Assembly (NCBI RefSeq): GCF_000172075.1
Contig: NZ_ABIC01000009.1
Span: forward strand, 1-64,000
Origin: Shewanella benthica KT99
GTDB lineage: Bacteria; Pseudomonadota; Gammaproteobacteria; Enterobacterales; Shewanellaceae
Direction of reading: 5' to 3'
Length of the DNA stretch: 64,000 nucleotides
The notes beneath the pieces were generated by a model. The model searched no databases, was not told where the DNA came from, and worked only from the letters and a program-made list of their open reading frames with translations. A program made the translations under genes and the position numbers. Shown piece by piece: positions 19,618-28,707 of the stretch. Position 1 is the first letter of the stretch. Every line of letters starts with the position of its first letter.

Positions 19618-20142
19618 CTAGTCAAACTGTGCATCTTCGATGCGTTCCAGCTCGACTTGTAATTTTGCCATAAATTTCAATTTACGGATAAGGTCTGCTG
19701 CGGCTGCGAGATCCGACTCAGAATGACTGAGTAACAAGCCAGCTAAGTCCTGACTGATGCAGTTGCTATACACATTAAAAGAAGCATATAACTCGGCTAT
19801 CATAGCATCGGGATCTTCACTGTGAGCAATATCTTCTAACGACTCACGCCATTCCATCTGCTGCATCAGAAATTGCGTATCCTTCACCGTGGTCGACTCG
19901 TGGCGGAGATCTATGCCTGCCAGAGCCAAGATATGTTCGGCTCTCGACAGGGGATCTTTCAGCGTCGAGAAGCCATCATTAACCTGAGCGGTTCGTTGAA
20001 CGGCGATACGTTTATCTTGTTCACTGGAATTAGCAAACTTATCGGGATGAACCGCCCGTTGCAGTTCGTGATAACGTTCTGCAAGTAGGGCGGTGTCAAT
20101 GTCGTAGGAGGGCGTGAGACTAAACAACTCAAAATAGTTCAT
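19618..20142 (-). CDS. hscB: Fe-S assembly co-chaperone HscB (J-protein)
   Basis: 174-residue J-domain protein. It opens [13 protein letters not shown], carries the HPD motif (HPDKFANS, about residue 33) that stimulates HscA ATPase, and has the C-terminal helical domain that binds IscU ([15 protein letters not shown] region). The length is typical. It lies 20 bases after iscA and 64 before hscA. Confidence 0.95.
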   Translation of the reverse strand: MNYFELFSLTPSYDIDTALLAERYHELQRAVHPDKFANSSEQDKRIAVQRTAQVNDGFSTLKDPLSRAEHILALAGIDLRHESTTVKDTQFLMQQMEWRESLEDIAHSEDPDAMIAELYASFNVYSNCISQDLAGLLLSHSESDLAAAADLIRKLKFMAKLQVELERIEDAQFD

Positions 20143-20162
20143 GGCTTAATTCTTTCGGCTAG

Positions 20163-20486
20163 TTAGACTGTGAAGCTTTCGCCACAACCACACTCACCTT
20201 TTGCATTAGGGTTATTAAACTGAAAACCTTCATTGAGGCCTTCTTTAACGAAGTCCAGCTCTATGCCCTGAAGATAGATAAAGCTCTTTGCATCGATAAT
20301 GATTTTAACATCTGCGACCTCGTAGACTTCATCATCGTCATTCAATTCATCGACAAACTCGATGACATAAACCATGCCTGAACATCCGGAGGTTTTAAGC
20401 CCCAGACGTAAACCAATCCCCTTACCACGGTTGCTCAGAAAGCTTTTAACGCGATCTGCGGCGGCAGGAGTCATTGAAATAGCCAT
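20163..20486 (-). CDS. iscA: A-type Fe-S carrier IscA
   Basis: 107-residue A-type carrier protein. The three conserved Cys are visible: one in [12 protein letters not shown] (about residue 35) and two in the C-terminal GECGCGESF. It passes or stores iron or clusters for apo-proteins. It is placed after iscU as usual. Confidence 0.95.
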   Translation of the reverse strand: MAISMTPAAADRVKSFLSNRGKGIGLRLGLKTSGCSGMVYVIEFVDELNDDDEVYEVADVKIIIDAKSFIYLQGIELDFVKEGLNEGFQFNNPNAKGECGCGESFTV

Positions 20487-20501
20487 CTTAACTCCGGAAA
20501 A

Positions 20502-20885
20502 TTACTTAGCTTGCTTTGACTTATAATCTTCGATTGCTGCTTTAATGGCATCTTCAGCCAAGATAGAGCAATGAATTTTCACTGGGGGCAATGCAAGCTC
20601 TTCAGCAATATCCGTGTTCTTAATCGCTGCAGCTTCTTCGATAGACTTGCCTTTGACCCACTCGGTGATCAGTGAGCTGGATGCGATAGCACTGCCACAA
20701 CCATAAGTCTTAAACTTGGCATCTTGAATCATGCCCTTATCATCGATTTTAAGTTGTAACTTCATCACATCACCACAGGCAGGTGCGCCGACCATGCCGG
20801 TCACAACTGATGGGTCATTCTTGTCGAAAGAACCTACGTTACGTGGGTTTTCATAATGGTCGATTACTTTTTCACTATAAGCCAT
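20502..20885 (-). CDS. iscU: Fe-S cluster scaffold IscU
   Basis: 127-residue scaffold on which clusters are built. Ligand Cys residues occur in GAPACGDVMKLQL (with the conserved Asp), KTYGCGSAIASSS and KIHCSILAED; the HscA-binding motif LPPVK is present. Position and size are standard for the isc operon. Confidence 0.97.
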   Translation of the reverse strand: MAYSEKVIDHYENPRNVGSFDKNDPSVVTGMVGAPACGDVMKLQLKIDDKGMIQDAKFKTYGCGSAIASSSLITEWVKGKSIEEAAAIKNTDIAEELALPPVKIHCSILAEDAIKAAIEDYKSKQAK

Positions 20886-20922
20886 GATACTACTCCAAAA
20901 TCTTTATCCGTTGATATGCGAC

Positions 20923-22137
20923 TTAGTGGTGTGCCCACTCAACCGTGCTCAAATCAATACCATCTTTAAACATCTCCCAAAGTGGAGACATCTCTCTCAA
21001 GTCATCGATAGACTTATTAATTGTTTCAATAGCGTGATCTATCTCTTCTTCGGTGGTAAAACGACCGATTGAGAAACGGATCGAGCTGTGTGCCATCTCA
21101 TCATTCAAGCCAAGCGCACGTAAGACATAGCTTGGTTCCAGACTGGCTGATGTACAGGCCGAACCCGATGATACGGCAAGATCTTTCAATGCCATCATCA
21201 AAGACTCACCTTCAACAAAATTAAAGCTCACATTGAGGCTACCGCAATAACCTTGTGCTTTATCGCCATTGATGTAGGTCTCTTCGATATGCTTGACGCC
21301 ATCCCACAATCTGTCACGTAATGTTCTGATGCGGGCATTGTCTGCTGCCATATCGGCTTTAGCGACAGCGGCGGCCTCGCCCATACCCACAATCTGATGG
21401 GTCGCCAATGTGCCGCTGCGCATACCACGCTCATGTCCACCACCGTGCATCGTCGCTTCGAGGCGAATACGCGGCTTACGGCGCACATACAAGGCACCGA
21501 TACCCTTAGGTCCGTACATCTTATGGGCCGAGATTGACATCAAATCAACCTTAGTCTTCTGCACATCTATGGGTAACTTGCCCGCACTCTGGGCTGCATC
21601 GACATGAAAAACTATCTTCTTGCTACGGCAAAGTTCACCTATAGCATCGATATCCTGAATGACACCGATTTCATTGTTAACCTGCATGATGCTGACAAGA
21701 ATGGTATCGTCGCGCATTGCCGCTTCAATTCGCTCGAGAGGAATGAATCCGTTTGACTCAGGCTTAAGATAAGTGACTTCAAAACCTTCACGCTCTAGCT
21801 GACGACAGGTATCCAATACCGCTTTATGTTCTGTCTTACTGGTGATGATGTGCTTACCTTTCTTATGATAGAAATGAGCAACACCTTTTATGGCCAAATT
21901 ATCTGACTCGGTAGCACCCGAGGTAAATACAATTTCACGCGGATCTGCATTGAGCAGATCCGCGACCTGATTTCGAGCGATATCAACCGATTCTTCAGCC
22001 TGCCAGCCATAACGATGGGAGCGAGACGCAGGATTACCAAAATTACCGTCCATAGTCAGGCACTGCATCATTTTCTCTGCAACACGTGGATCAACCGGCG
22101 TTGTCGCAGCATAATCTAGATAAATAGGAAGCTTCAT
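20923..22137 (-). CDS. iscS: Cysteine desulfurase IscS
   Basis: 404-residue PLP enzyme that converts cysteine to alanine and a protein persulfide, feeding sulfur to IscU and tRNA thiolation. The start is [18 protein letters not shown] at ATG 22137, with GGAG five bases upstream, rather than the longer frame from 22185. PLP lysine is in [10 protein letters not shown] (about residue 206) and the active Cys loop is [25 protein letters not shown] near 325. 75 bases separate it from iscR. Confidence 0.97.
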   Translation of the reverse strand: MKLPIYLDYAATTPVDPRVAEKMMQCLTMDGNFGNPASRSHRYGWQAEESVDIARNQVADLLNADPREIVFTSGATESDNLAIKGVAHFYHKKGKHIITSKTEHKAVLDTCRQLEREGFEVTYLKPESNGFIPLERIEAAMRDDTILVSIMQVNNEIGVIQDIDAIGELCRSKKIVFHVDAAQSAGKLPIDVQKTKVDLMSISAHKMYGPKGIGALYVRRKPRIRLEATMHGGGHERGMRSGTLATHQIVGMGEAAAVAKADMAADNARIRTLRDRLWDGVKHIEETYINGDKAQGYCGSLNVSFNFVEGESLMMALKDLAVSSGSACTSASLEPSYVLRALGLNDEMAHSSIRFSIGRFTTEEEIDHAIETINKSIDDLREMSPLWEMFKDGIDLSTVEWAHH

Positions 22138-22212
22138 CACACACTCCGTACAGCGTAGCCTCAGAGAGGCGAAACATATGTACAAAAAATAATATAAAAA
22201 TACAAAGTTAAC

Positions 22213-22674
22213 TTATAACGTCACTCTTTGTTCCTGTTGCATTGCGTCTTGCTTCACTGAAATAAATTGAACGTCTCGTTTATTCATTAAGCCAGCAAGG
22301 CTGATCCCATTTAAGAAATCTGAAATTTGTTTGCTCAAGTCACCCCACAGGGAATGGGTGAGGCAACGGGTGCCATTCTGACAATCCCCCTGGCCTTTGC
22401 ACCTAGTTACATCGACCGACTCGTCGACGGCGCGAACGACCATACCAACGGAGATATCGACAGCATCGGCACCTAAACGGTAGCCACCACCGGGTCCTCT
22501 GACACTTGAAACCAGTCCATGTCTTCTAAGTTTTGCGAAAAGTTGTTCGAGATAAGAAAGAGATATCCCTTGACGCTCAGAAATATCGGCTAAAGGTACA
22601 GGCCCTGATGTAGAATGTATAGCAACATCTAACATAGCAGTGACGGCATACCTGCCTTTCGAGGTAAGTTTCAT
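22213..22674 (-). CDS. iscR: Fe-S dependent transcriptional regulator IscR
   Basis: 153-residue Rrf2-family regulator. It begins [16 protein letters not shown] at ATG 22674; an in-frame ATG at 22716 falls inside an operator and is unlikely. The winged-helix DNA-binding segment ([19 protein letters not shown]) and wing (VRGPGGGY) are present. The [2Fe-2S] ligands are three Cys in [14 protein letters not shown] plus the following His. Holo-IscR is expected to repress its own operon through the sites directly upstream. Confidence 0.96.
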   Translation of the reverse strand: MKLTSKGRYAVTAMLDVAIHSTSGPVPLADISERQGISLSYLEQLFAKLRRHGLVSSVRGPGGGYRLGADAVDISVGMVVRAVDESVDVTRCKGQGDCQNGTRCLTHSLWGDLSKQISDFLNGISLAGLMNKRDVQFISVKQDAMQQEQRVTL

Positions 22675-22714
22675 AGCGACCATGGCTCCCAATAATGCAT
22701 AGGGGAATTCAAAC

Positions 22715-22739
22715 ATACCTGAGTAATTTAGTCAAGTAT
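22715..22739 (-). promoter_or_regulatory. IscR type-1 operator, proximal site
   Basis: 25-bp imperfect palindrome, minus-strand halves ATACTTGACTA and TACTCAGGTAT around AAT. It fits the known type-1 IscR consensus (ATA..YGACTR..YAGTCRR..TAT) well. It lies 41 bases before the iscR start codon. Confidence 0.8.
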
Positions 22740-22764
22740 TAAACCTAGTAAAACAGTTAAGTAT
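22740..22764 (-). promoter_or_regulatory. IscR type-1 operator, second adjacent site
   Basis: A second 25-bp element directly adjoins the first: minus strand ATACTTAACTG... TTACTAGGTTT. It is weaker than the first but keeps the same spacing of ATAC, ACT and TACT blocks. Tandem IscR sites are also known at the E. coli iscR promoter. Confidence 0.6.
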
Positions 22765-22868
22765 TAATGAATTTATAGCACTTAATCATACTCTTCAATT
22801 TGACTGGAGTATTTAACCCTTTCATGTCTCAATATTCAATCAATGATTAGGGGTTCTGCCACTAAGAA

Positions 22869-23690
22869 TCAGATAATAGGATCAAACTCATTAATTGCCT
22901 TCTCACGTTGCTTTGCCGCAGCCAACTCAGCATCACTGAAATCTTCGACATCAAGTTCTGGTAGTTTATCGGTACAAACACTGCCGCCCATGGTTTGAAT
23001 CGCTTGGCAAACTTCCTGGACTTTTGAATCCATCAGATGCATATGGTCTAGCATCTGGCCGATGGCATTAGCGACCGGATCCGGGTTATCCGCAGAAACG
23101 GCGTAGGCATCGAAACCATACTTTTTGGCCATTTCACTACGTCTTTTACTCTGGGCTATATTGCTAGCATTGGGCGTTGCAACGATACGGCCTGGTATGC
23201 CTACCACTGTGGTATCTTTAGGTACATCTTTCACCACCACAGAATTAGAGCCCACACGCGCACCATCGTTCATGGTGATCGGACCCAACACCTGGGCGCC
23301 AGCACCAATCACCACATTATTACCCAACGTAGGATGACGCTTACCCGCTTGCCACGTGGTACCGCCTAGCGTCACCCCATGATATAGGGTGCAATCATCA
23401 CCTATTTCAGCAGTTTCTCCGATCACCACGCCCATACCGTGATCGATAAAAAACCGATCGCCTATGATGGCGCCAGGATGTATTTCTACACCGGTCAACC
23501 AGCGGGAAAAAGTAGATAAACAACGAGAGAGCAGGCGCCATTTTCGTCGCCAAAGCTTGTGACTTACCCTATGGATCCAAATGGCCTGCATCCCTGGGTA
23601 GTTCAATAATATCTCCAAGGTTCCGTGAGCCGCAGGATCGCGATGATAGATGGAGTTAATATCATCTTTTAATCGAGCAATGACTCCCAT
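22869..23690 (-). CDS. cysE: Serine O-acetyltransferase
   Basis: 273-residue enzyme that acetylates serine for cysteine synthesis, the substrate of IscS encoded next door. The hexapeptide-repeat left-handed helix is visible ([42 protein letters not shown]), with catalytic His in IDHGMG and Asp/His in the preceding N-terminal helical domain (RDPAA.GTLEILL). The length is typical. It lies 11 bases after trmJ, so trmJ-cysE may be co-transcribed. Confidence 0.95.
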   Translation of the reverse strand: MGVIARLKDDINSIYHRDPAAHGTLEILLNYPGMQAIWIHRVSHKLWRRKWRLLSRCLSTFSRWLTGVEIHPGAIIGDRFFIDHGMGVVIGETAEIGDDCTLYHGVTLGGTTWQAGKRHPTLGNNVVIGAGAQVLGPITMNDGARVGSNSVVVKDVPKDTTVVGIPGRIVATPNASNIAQSKRRSEMAKKYGFDAYAVSADNPDPVANAIGQMLDHMHLMDSKVQEVCQAIQTMGGSVCTDKLPELDVEDFSDAELAAAKQREKAINEFDPII

Positions 23691-23701
23691 AGTTCGATTC
23701 C

Positions 23702-24466
23702 TTATGCTTGTTTGTCGTCTTTCGGTGGCATCTTCTTATCTATCGAAGTCAGCATGCCTCGTAAAATATTCATCTCCTGTCTTTCAAGACGAGCGCGACT
23801 AAACAGACGACGCAATTTTGTCATGACTTGACCTGGGTGCTGTTTAACGATAAATCCAGTGCCTAATAAGGTTGATTCTAAGTGTTCAAAGAAGTTTTCA
23901 CGTTCTTTGGCAAAAGGATACTCGATTTTTTCTTCGACATAATCTACCGAGCGGCCTTTATCAAGCTCTCGCTTCTCGTGCTCTAAATGAGCGACACGCG
24001 CCTCGTAACAGATGATCTGCACGGCCTGAGCTAGATTCAAAGAGGTGTATTCAGGGTTAGCTGGGATAGCAACATGATAATCACACTTCTGCAGTTCTTC
24101 ATTGGTCAAGCCATTATTTTCACGACCAAATACGATTGCAACAGGACCCTCTAGTGCTGATGCGACTAATTTCTCGCCAGCCTCTCTTGGTTCAAGCATG
24201 GGCCAATCTAACGTGCGGCTACGCGCACTAGTCGCGATAACCAAGCTGCAATCGGCAATCGCCTCGGCAACGCTATCCACTATCACTGCATGTTTCAATA
24301 TATCAGATGCACCCGCTGCCAGCGCTATAGAATGACCATCGGGTTGGACCCTAGGTTCAGCTAGATATAGAGTGGAGAGTCCCATGGTTTTCATTGCACG
24401 GGCGGTAGAGCCAATATTGCCAGGGTGGGATGTGCCGACGAGTACTACACGAATATTGCTGAGCAT
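23702..24466 (-). CDS. trmJ: tRNA (cytidine/uridine-2'-O-)-methyltransferase TrmJ
   Basis: 254-residue SPOUT methyltransferase that 2'-O-methylates position 32 of several tRNAs. N-terminal [21 protein letters not shown] contains the catalytic-region asparagine and arginine. The SAM-knot motifs are [16 protein letters not shown] and [18 protein letters not shown]. The C-terminal extension ([22 protein letters not shown]) is characteristic of TrmJ rather than TrmL. Divergent from suhB. Confidence 0.95.
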   Translation of the reverse strand: MLSNIRVVLVGTSHPGNIGSTARAMKTMGLSTLYLAEPRVQPDGHSIALAAGASDILKHAVIVDSVAEAIADCSLVIATSARSRTLDWPMLEPREAGEKLVASALEGPVAIVFGRENNGLTNEELQKCDYHVAIPANPEYTSLNLAQAVQIICYEARVAHLEHEKRELDKGRSVDYVEEKIEYPFAKERENFFEHLESTLLGTGFIVKQHPGQVMTKLRRLFSRARLERQEMNILRGMLTSIDKKMPPKDDKQA

Positions 24467-24547
24467 GAAACTACTTAATTTTGATGATTAAACAATGCAT
24501 AGATATTAACACAGTGAACTTTGTTTGCTTAATACAAAAATCGGCAT

Positions 24548-24575
24548 TTGATATATTCACTGGATAACGTATACT
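24548..24575 (+). promoter_or_regulatory. Sigma-70 promoter for suhB
   Basis: -35 TTGATA at 24548-24553, 16-bp spacer and -10 TATACT at 24570-24575. Transcription would start about 40 bases before the suhB ATG. Confidence 0.6.
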
Positions 24576-24620
24576 ACGCCCCGATTATTATATCTGTTCT
24601 TTAACATCCAGGGGATTGTA

Positions 24621-25424
24621 ATGCATCCGATGCAGACTATTGCCGTGCGCGCCGCTCGCGCCGCCGGCCAAACGATTATACGTGCTTTTGCTGAACTCGA
24701 TAAAGTCGAAGTGACAGCGAAAGGAGTGAATGACTACGTAACAAATGTAGACATAGAAGCTGAAGCCGCCATTACATATCAGATCCGTAAATCTTACCCA
24801 GATCACACCATTATTTGTGAAGAAGGTGGAGAGAACAAAGGCGAGAATAAAGATTACCTTTGGATCATTGACCCTCTGGATGGCACTAACAATTTTGTTA
24901 GGGGCATTCCTCATTTCGCAGTATCTATAGCCCTTCAATACAAGGGCAAGACAGAAGTCGCTGTCATTTATGACCCAATCCGTGATGAACTATTTACCGC
25001 GGTACGTGGTCAAGGCGCTAAGTTCAATGATTACCGTATGCGCGTATCTAAGCGTAACGATCTCAAGGACACGATTTTAGCGACAGGCTTCCCGTTTAAA
25101 GCCAAGCAACACACAGAAACATACATGAAAATCTTCGGCTCATTGTTTACTCAATGTGCAGATTTACGCCGTGCAGGCTCTGCCGCCTTGGATCTTGCTT
25201 ATGTTGCTGCGGGTCGTGTAGATGGTTTCTTCGAAATTGGCCTCAAGCCTTGGGATATTGCCGCAGGCGATCTCATCGTACGTGAAGCTGGCGGCACGGT
25301 TACCGACTTCGCTGGTAATCACGGCTATATGACTTCGGGTAATATCATAGCTGGCGCTCCGAAAACGACATCAGCTATCGTTAAAACTGTTCGCCCATTA
25401 CTGAGCGAAGCACTTAAACGCTAA
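24621..25424 (+). CDS. suhB: Inositol-1-monophosphatase SuhB
   Basis: 267-residue Mg-dependent phosphatase, also known in E. coli as a partner of the rRNA antitermination complex. Metal-binding motifs are EEGG (near residue 68), DPLDGTNNFVRGIPHF (near 84) and WDIAAGDLIVREAGG (near 212). Full length, divergent from trmJ and followed by a terminator, so monocistronic. Confidence 0.95.
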   Translation: MHPMQTIAVRAARAAGQTIIRAFAELDKVEVTAKGVNDYVTNVDIEAEAAITYQIRKSYPDHTIICEEGGENKGENKDYLWIIDPLDGTNNFVRGIPHFAVSIALQYKGKTEVAVIYDPIRDELFTAVRGQGAKFNDYRMRVSKRNDLKDTILATGFPFKAKQHTETYMKIFGSLFTQCADLRRAGSAALDLAYVAAGRVDGFFEIGLKPWDIAAGDLIVREAGGTVTDFAGNHGYMTSGNIIAGAPKTTSAIVKTVRPLLSEALKR

Positions 25425-25450
25425 CCTTAGCACTTAAAAGAACAGATAAA

Positions 25451-25477
25451 AGCCATCAGCCAGATGGCTTTTTTTGT
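25451..25477 (+). terminator. suhB terminator
   Basis: Hairpin AGCCATC / GATGGCT with a five-base loop followed by seven T. Confidence 0.85.
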
Positions 25478-25658
25478 TTCAACGAGTCTAAAAATATTAC
25501 ACGAATTATTATAGGTCACAGCTTGCAAGCCAACTAGCAAACGCTCGCTTGTTATCCATTCCCCTACGTATACCAATAATGTGAACCCCGTCACATAGAT
25601 AAATAAGCAAAATCCTCAAATATTGCTACCATAAAAAAAACACCTGCCAGAGATCGCT

Positions 25659-26060
25659 ATGGGAAAGCTATACAGTCAATACGGTTCGAAAAGTCTTAAA
25701 GCTGTCGAACATTTCGTGCTCATCATCATTGCCATCGCGACAATTGTCGCCATCGGTCAAGAGGTAGTACATATCATCGGCAATGCCCGGGTCGATTTAG
25801 CCGATCTATTATTACTATTTATCTTTTTAGAAGTACTGGCTATGGTGGCTAGTTATGCCGAATCTGGAAAGCTACCGATACGCATGCCCATTTATATCGC
25901 GATTGTTGCACTAGCTCGTTACCTGATATTAGATATAAAAGCCATGGATGATTGGCGAATCATAACCATAGCGTTATCTACTCTAGTACTCTCAATAACC
26001 GTTATTGTTATTCGCTGGGGTCAGCTTAAACTTCCTTACCCACGCACAGATGATCATTAA
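25659..26060 (+). CDS. psiE: PsiE family phosphate-starvation-inducible membrane protein
   Basis: 133-residue protein with four predicted membrane segments (residues 19-38, 46-65, 75-92, 103-121), matching the small PsiE family. The first segment is preceded by KSLKAVEHFVLIII and followed by GQEVVHII, and IYIAIVALARYLILDIK is also family-like. Inner-membrane location; molecular function unknown. No Pho box was identified upstream. Confidence 0.8.
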   Translation: MGKLYSQYGSKSLKAVEHFVLIIIAIATIVAIGQEVVHIIGNARVDLADLLLLFIFLEVLAMVASYAESGKLPIRMPIYIAIVALARYLILDIKAMDDWRIITIALSTLVLSITVIVIRWGQLKLPYPRTDDH

Positions 26061-26190
26061 CAAACCTTCTCTCACTTCGCTCATCGAGTATCCATAGGTA
26101 ATACCATTCCGTATCCACTAACTTTGTTGTTAGAACAAAAATCATGCTACTTTAAAGAGCTTGTTTTTCATTCCGCATAAAGGATTTTTG

Positions 26191-26493
26191 ATGCCAGATA
26201 ATATCGAAGACTTAGGTGAACGACGCACCTCTCCCAGAATTGACCTTGAAGCCGAACGTATTATCTTGGCTTGGCAAGGTGAAAATGGCGAGGAACAGAC
26301 AGACGATGGGATCTGCATCGACCTGGCGAGGCACGGGATGTTAATTGAATATAAAAATAGCTTTAAAGTGGGCGAACTTCTCGCTATAACCTTTAATCCG
26401 GATAATGATAAAAAGCATATGGTCAAAGGGCAAGTCTGTCGGACCACCCACTGTAAACCCAAAAGCTTCCATATCGCAATACAACTTATCTAA
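26191..26493 (+). CDS. PilZ domain protein
   Basis: 100-residue single-domain PilZ protein, a likely c-di-GMP receptor. The start is ATG 26191 with AAAGGA seven bases upstream; the frame could extend to a TTG at 26161 with no RBS. The c-di-GMP-binding pattern shows as RRTSPR (RxxxR) at residues 10-15 and DLARHGML (D/N-x-S-x-x-G-like, with Ala for Ser) near 46. No other domain is present. The effector it controls is not evident from its neighbours. Confidence 0.8.
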   Translation: MPDNIEDLGERRTSPRIDLEAERIILAWQGENGEEQTDDGICIDLARHGMLIEYKNSFKVGELLAITFNPDNDKKHMVKGQVCRTTHCKPKSFHIAIQLI

Positions 26494-26616
26494 GCGTTAG
26501 TATTATGCCCCCTATGTCCGAAGAGGGAGTTTTCGGCAAAACTCTATAGTCTGCTCTATACTTAACTCTTTAAATAATCACAGATAATGAGTGCTGAAAG
26601 ACATGGAGATACTTTT

Positions 26617-27285
26617 ATGATCTTGCTTGTGGGCGGAGAAAAAGGTGGAGCAGGGAAAAGCTGTATGGCCCAAAATCTAGCTGTTCATATCACACAGAAA
26701 TACCAAGCGAATGTATTAATGATTGATTGTGATCCACAACGCACAACGTCAGATTGGATTCAGGCTCGCAATGAAGATCCAGACCTTCCAACCATCAACT
26801 GTATTCAACTTTACGGAAAAATCCGTAATGACCTCTTGAGCCAAGAGAAACACTTCGATTATGTCATCGTCGATTGTGGTGGCCAAGATAATTTAGCTAT
26901 GCGTGCGGCCATGTCTGTCGCAACCTATGTCATACTTCCACTCAGACCCAAGCGTAGAGACTTAAAAACCTTACCCCATATGGAAGATATGCTAAGTACC
27001 TGTAAGATGGTCAACCCAAAAATGGTCGCAACCATAGTTATGACTCAATGTCCCTCTCTACCCAGCCAATTTAAAAGAATTCTCGAAGCAAAAGAAGTGG
27101 TCAAATCATTTGGTTTACGGGTATTAAATGCAGTGACTTTCAACAGAAATATTTACGATGATAGTGAAGAACTTGGCTCATCTGTTATAGAAATGGAGCC
27201 CGATGGAAAAGCTGCCGCTGAGATACGAGCAATTGCAGATGAACTTTTTGCTATAGAACTAGAAAATTGCTATGAGCTTAACTGA
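26617..27285 (+). CDS. ParA-family partition ATPase
   Basis: 222-residue ParA/Soj/MinD-type ATPase. The start is ATG 26617, with GGAG eight bases ahead. Deviant Walker A GGEKGGAGKS is at residues 6-15 (signature lysine in KGG), Walker A' LMIDCDPQRTTSDW near 37 and Walker B YVIVDCGGQDN near 85. It lacks the N-terminal DNA-binding domain of plasmid P1-type ParA, placing it with small type Ib-like ParAs. The next gene overlaps by 14 bases and encodes a ribbon-helix-helix partner, as in ParA-ParG type pairs. No parS-like repeats were noticed. Confidence 0.85.
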   Translation: MILLVGGEKGGAGKSCMAQNLAVHITQKYQANVLMIDCDPQRTTSDWIQARNEDPDLPTINCIQLYGKIRNDLLSQEKHFDYVIVDCGGQDNLAMRAAMSVATYVILPLRPKRRDLKTLPHMEDMLSTCKMVNPKMVATIVMTQCPSLPSQFKRILEAKEVVKSFGLRVLNAVTFNRNIYDDSEELGSSVIEMEPDGKAAAEIRAIADELFAIELENCYELN

Positions 27286-27620
27286 TCTAAAAAGGCACAA
27301 GAAGAAAACACCTCAAAATAAAGTCTCCATCGAGGATTTCATCGAAGATGCTAATAATTACGCCTTTGGCCAACCTAACGTCGTCAGCAAAAGTAGAAAA
27401 AAACTAAGCAGAGTTAAGCATAAAGGCTTAGATAAACATTCAAGCAAAATTTATAAACACGCTACTTTACTCTCTTACTGAAGATACAATAGGGATATTA
27501 GACAGAATAGCGGCTGAGAAAAAATTAGCTAAATCACGCCTCATCAGAATTTTAATTCGTGAGTTTTCAGTAAAAAGCAAACATGAGCAAAGCACGATTA
27601 TCGAGTTAAACGATAACTAG
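27272..27620 (+). pseudogene. Ribbon-helix-helix partner of ParA, frameshifted
   Basis: ATG 27272 lies inside the end of the ParA gene. The first frame gives a basic, low-complexity N-terminus (KRHKKKTPQNK, KSRKKLSRVKHK) and ends at TGA 27479-27481. In the +1 frame the sequence continues as SLTEDTIGILDRIAAEKK and LAKSRLIRILIREFS, a typical ribbon-helix-helix (CopG/ParG-like) DNA-binding fold, to TAG 27618-27620. Removing one base near 27469 gives HATFSLTED and 116 codons (115 residues). So one extra base breaks the DNA-binding half, unless the ribosome shifts there. Confidence 0.7.
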
Positions 27621-27676
27621 GTTTCAACTAACCAATAATTCGTACTTTGATTTATATGAAGCGGTAAAATTAAAAC

Positions 27677-27919
27677 TTAATGGGAACAGATCCTATCCGC
27701 AGCAGTCTCTATACCGGCAGCTGATTCAATAAACTTGCCCTTCTTTTCCAATAGCTCAATTAGCGCATCGGCATTCATCTCACTCGCAGAGCAAGTATGA
27801 TAGCGCACCGATTCACCAAAATGTTGGTGCATCAATACTTTAAGCTCTTCTTTGGTTATTGCTTTACCTAATGTAAGCATTAACTCCATCACTTGATGGC
27901 CATGAACGGATTCGGACAT
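27677..27919 (-). CDS. yecH: YecH family protein (DUF2492), putative metal-binding
   Basis: 80-residue protein of the YecH family. Family signature residues are SVHGHQVMELML at the N-terminus, FGESVRYHTCSASEMNADAL in the middle and GKFIESAAGIETAADRICSH at the end; conserved His and Cys residues suggest metal binding. Complete. Function unknown. Confidence 0.85.
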   Translation of the reverse strand: MSESVHGHQVMELMLTLGKAITKEELKVLMHQHFGESVRYHTCSASEMNADALIELLEKKGKFIESAAGIETAADRICSH

Positions 27920-28012
27920 AATACTGCTACCTTTAAGAGATAATAAATATATGTGTTTATAATCAATTTTTGAATTTAAAACTTTGATCCATAACCCAAG
28001 ACGAATAAATAA

Positions 28013-28040
28013 ACAAAAAAAGCCAGTCTATGACTGGCTG
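28013..28040 (-). terminator. yaeQ terminator
   Basis: Hairpin AGCCAGTC / GACTGGCT with a three-base loop and a T-run on the minus-strand exit side; 26 bases after the yaeQ stop. Confidence 0.8.
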
Positions 28041-28065
28041 ATTTACATCAATTTAAGGATGAAGG

Positions 28066-28605
28066 CTAAGCTTTCAGTATTTCTGGGGTAAATTGAACAC
28101 TGCCATGCTCACTGGATAGCCAGATCTCCCCATCACTGATATTATATTGAAGCTCCATATTTCGAGTGACCAAGTCTCCCATCTGCTTCACGGCCTCTTC
28201 AGGGATATTCCACACTTTAAGATTTTTATAACGTGCTAATGCTTTTTCATTTTGTTGCCACCATATAGGAACGGCTCGTCCACCATAGGTAAATAACTGT
28301 ACTTGCTTCGCCCTGCCACTGGCTTTCCTTAACCACTTCTCATCACTCTGGCCAAACTCAATCCAAAGCTCGATATCGCCCACCAGCGACTTCTCCCAAA
28401 GCTCAGGTTCATCTTCGACGCAAAGCCCTTTGCTAAATGCCAATGACTCACTGGCATTCATTGCAAAAGCCAGCAAACGGACCATCATACGGGAATCGGT
28501 TTCTGAAGGATGTTGGGCTAATGTCAGTTGATGATCGTGATAATAGCCACGATCCATATCGGCTATCTGCAGAGTGACTTTGTATACGGTAGCTTTTGGT
28601 GCCAT
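28066..28605 (-). CDS. yaeQ: YaeQ family protein
   Basis: 179-residue YaeQ protein, of the PD-(D/E)XK nuclease-like fold. ATG 28605 (MAPKATVYKVTLQIADMDRG) is the family start; an upstream ATG at 28623 adds six residues. Conserved segments are HPSETDSRMMVRLLAFAM, DIELWIEFGQ and LQYNISDGEIWLS. The biological role is unclear in all known members. Complete length. Confidence 0.9.
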   Translation of the reverse strand: MAPKATVYKVTLQIADMDRGYYHDHQLTLAQHPSETDSRMMVRLLAFAMNASESLAFSKGLCVEDEPELWEKSLVGDIELWIEFGQSDEKWLRKASGRAKQVQLFTYGGRAVPIWWQQNEKALARYKNLKVWNIPEEAVKQMGDLVTRNMELQYNISDGEIWLSSEHGSVQFTPEILKA

Positions 28606-28707
28606 AAATTCTAATTCTCTCAATTAATTGGCGCTAGTGTAACTCAATCTCCCGCTTAATGAGATATATCGACCTTAATTCGATGAATAAACTCGACTAA
28701 CAGGATA

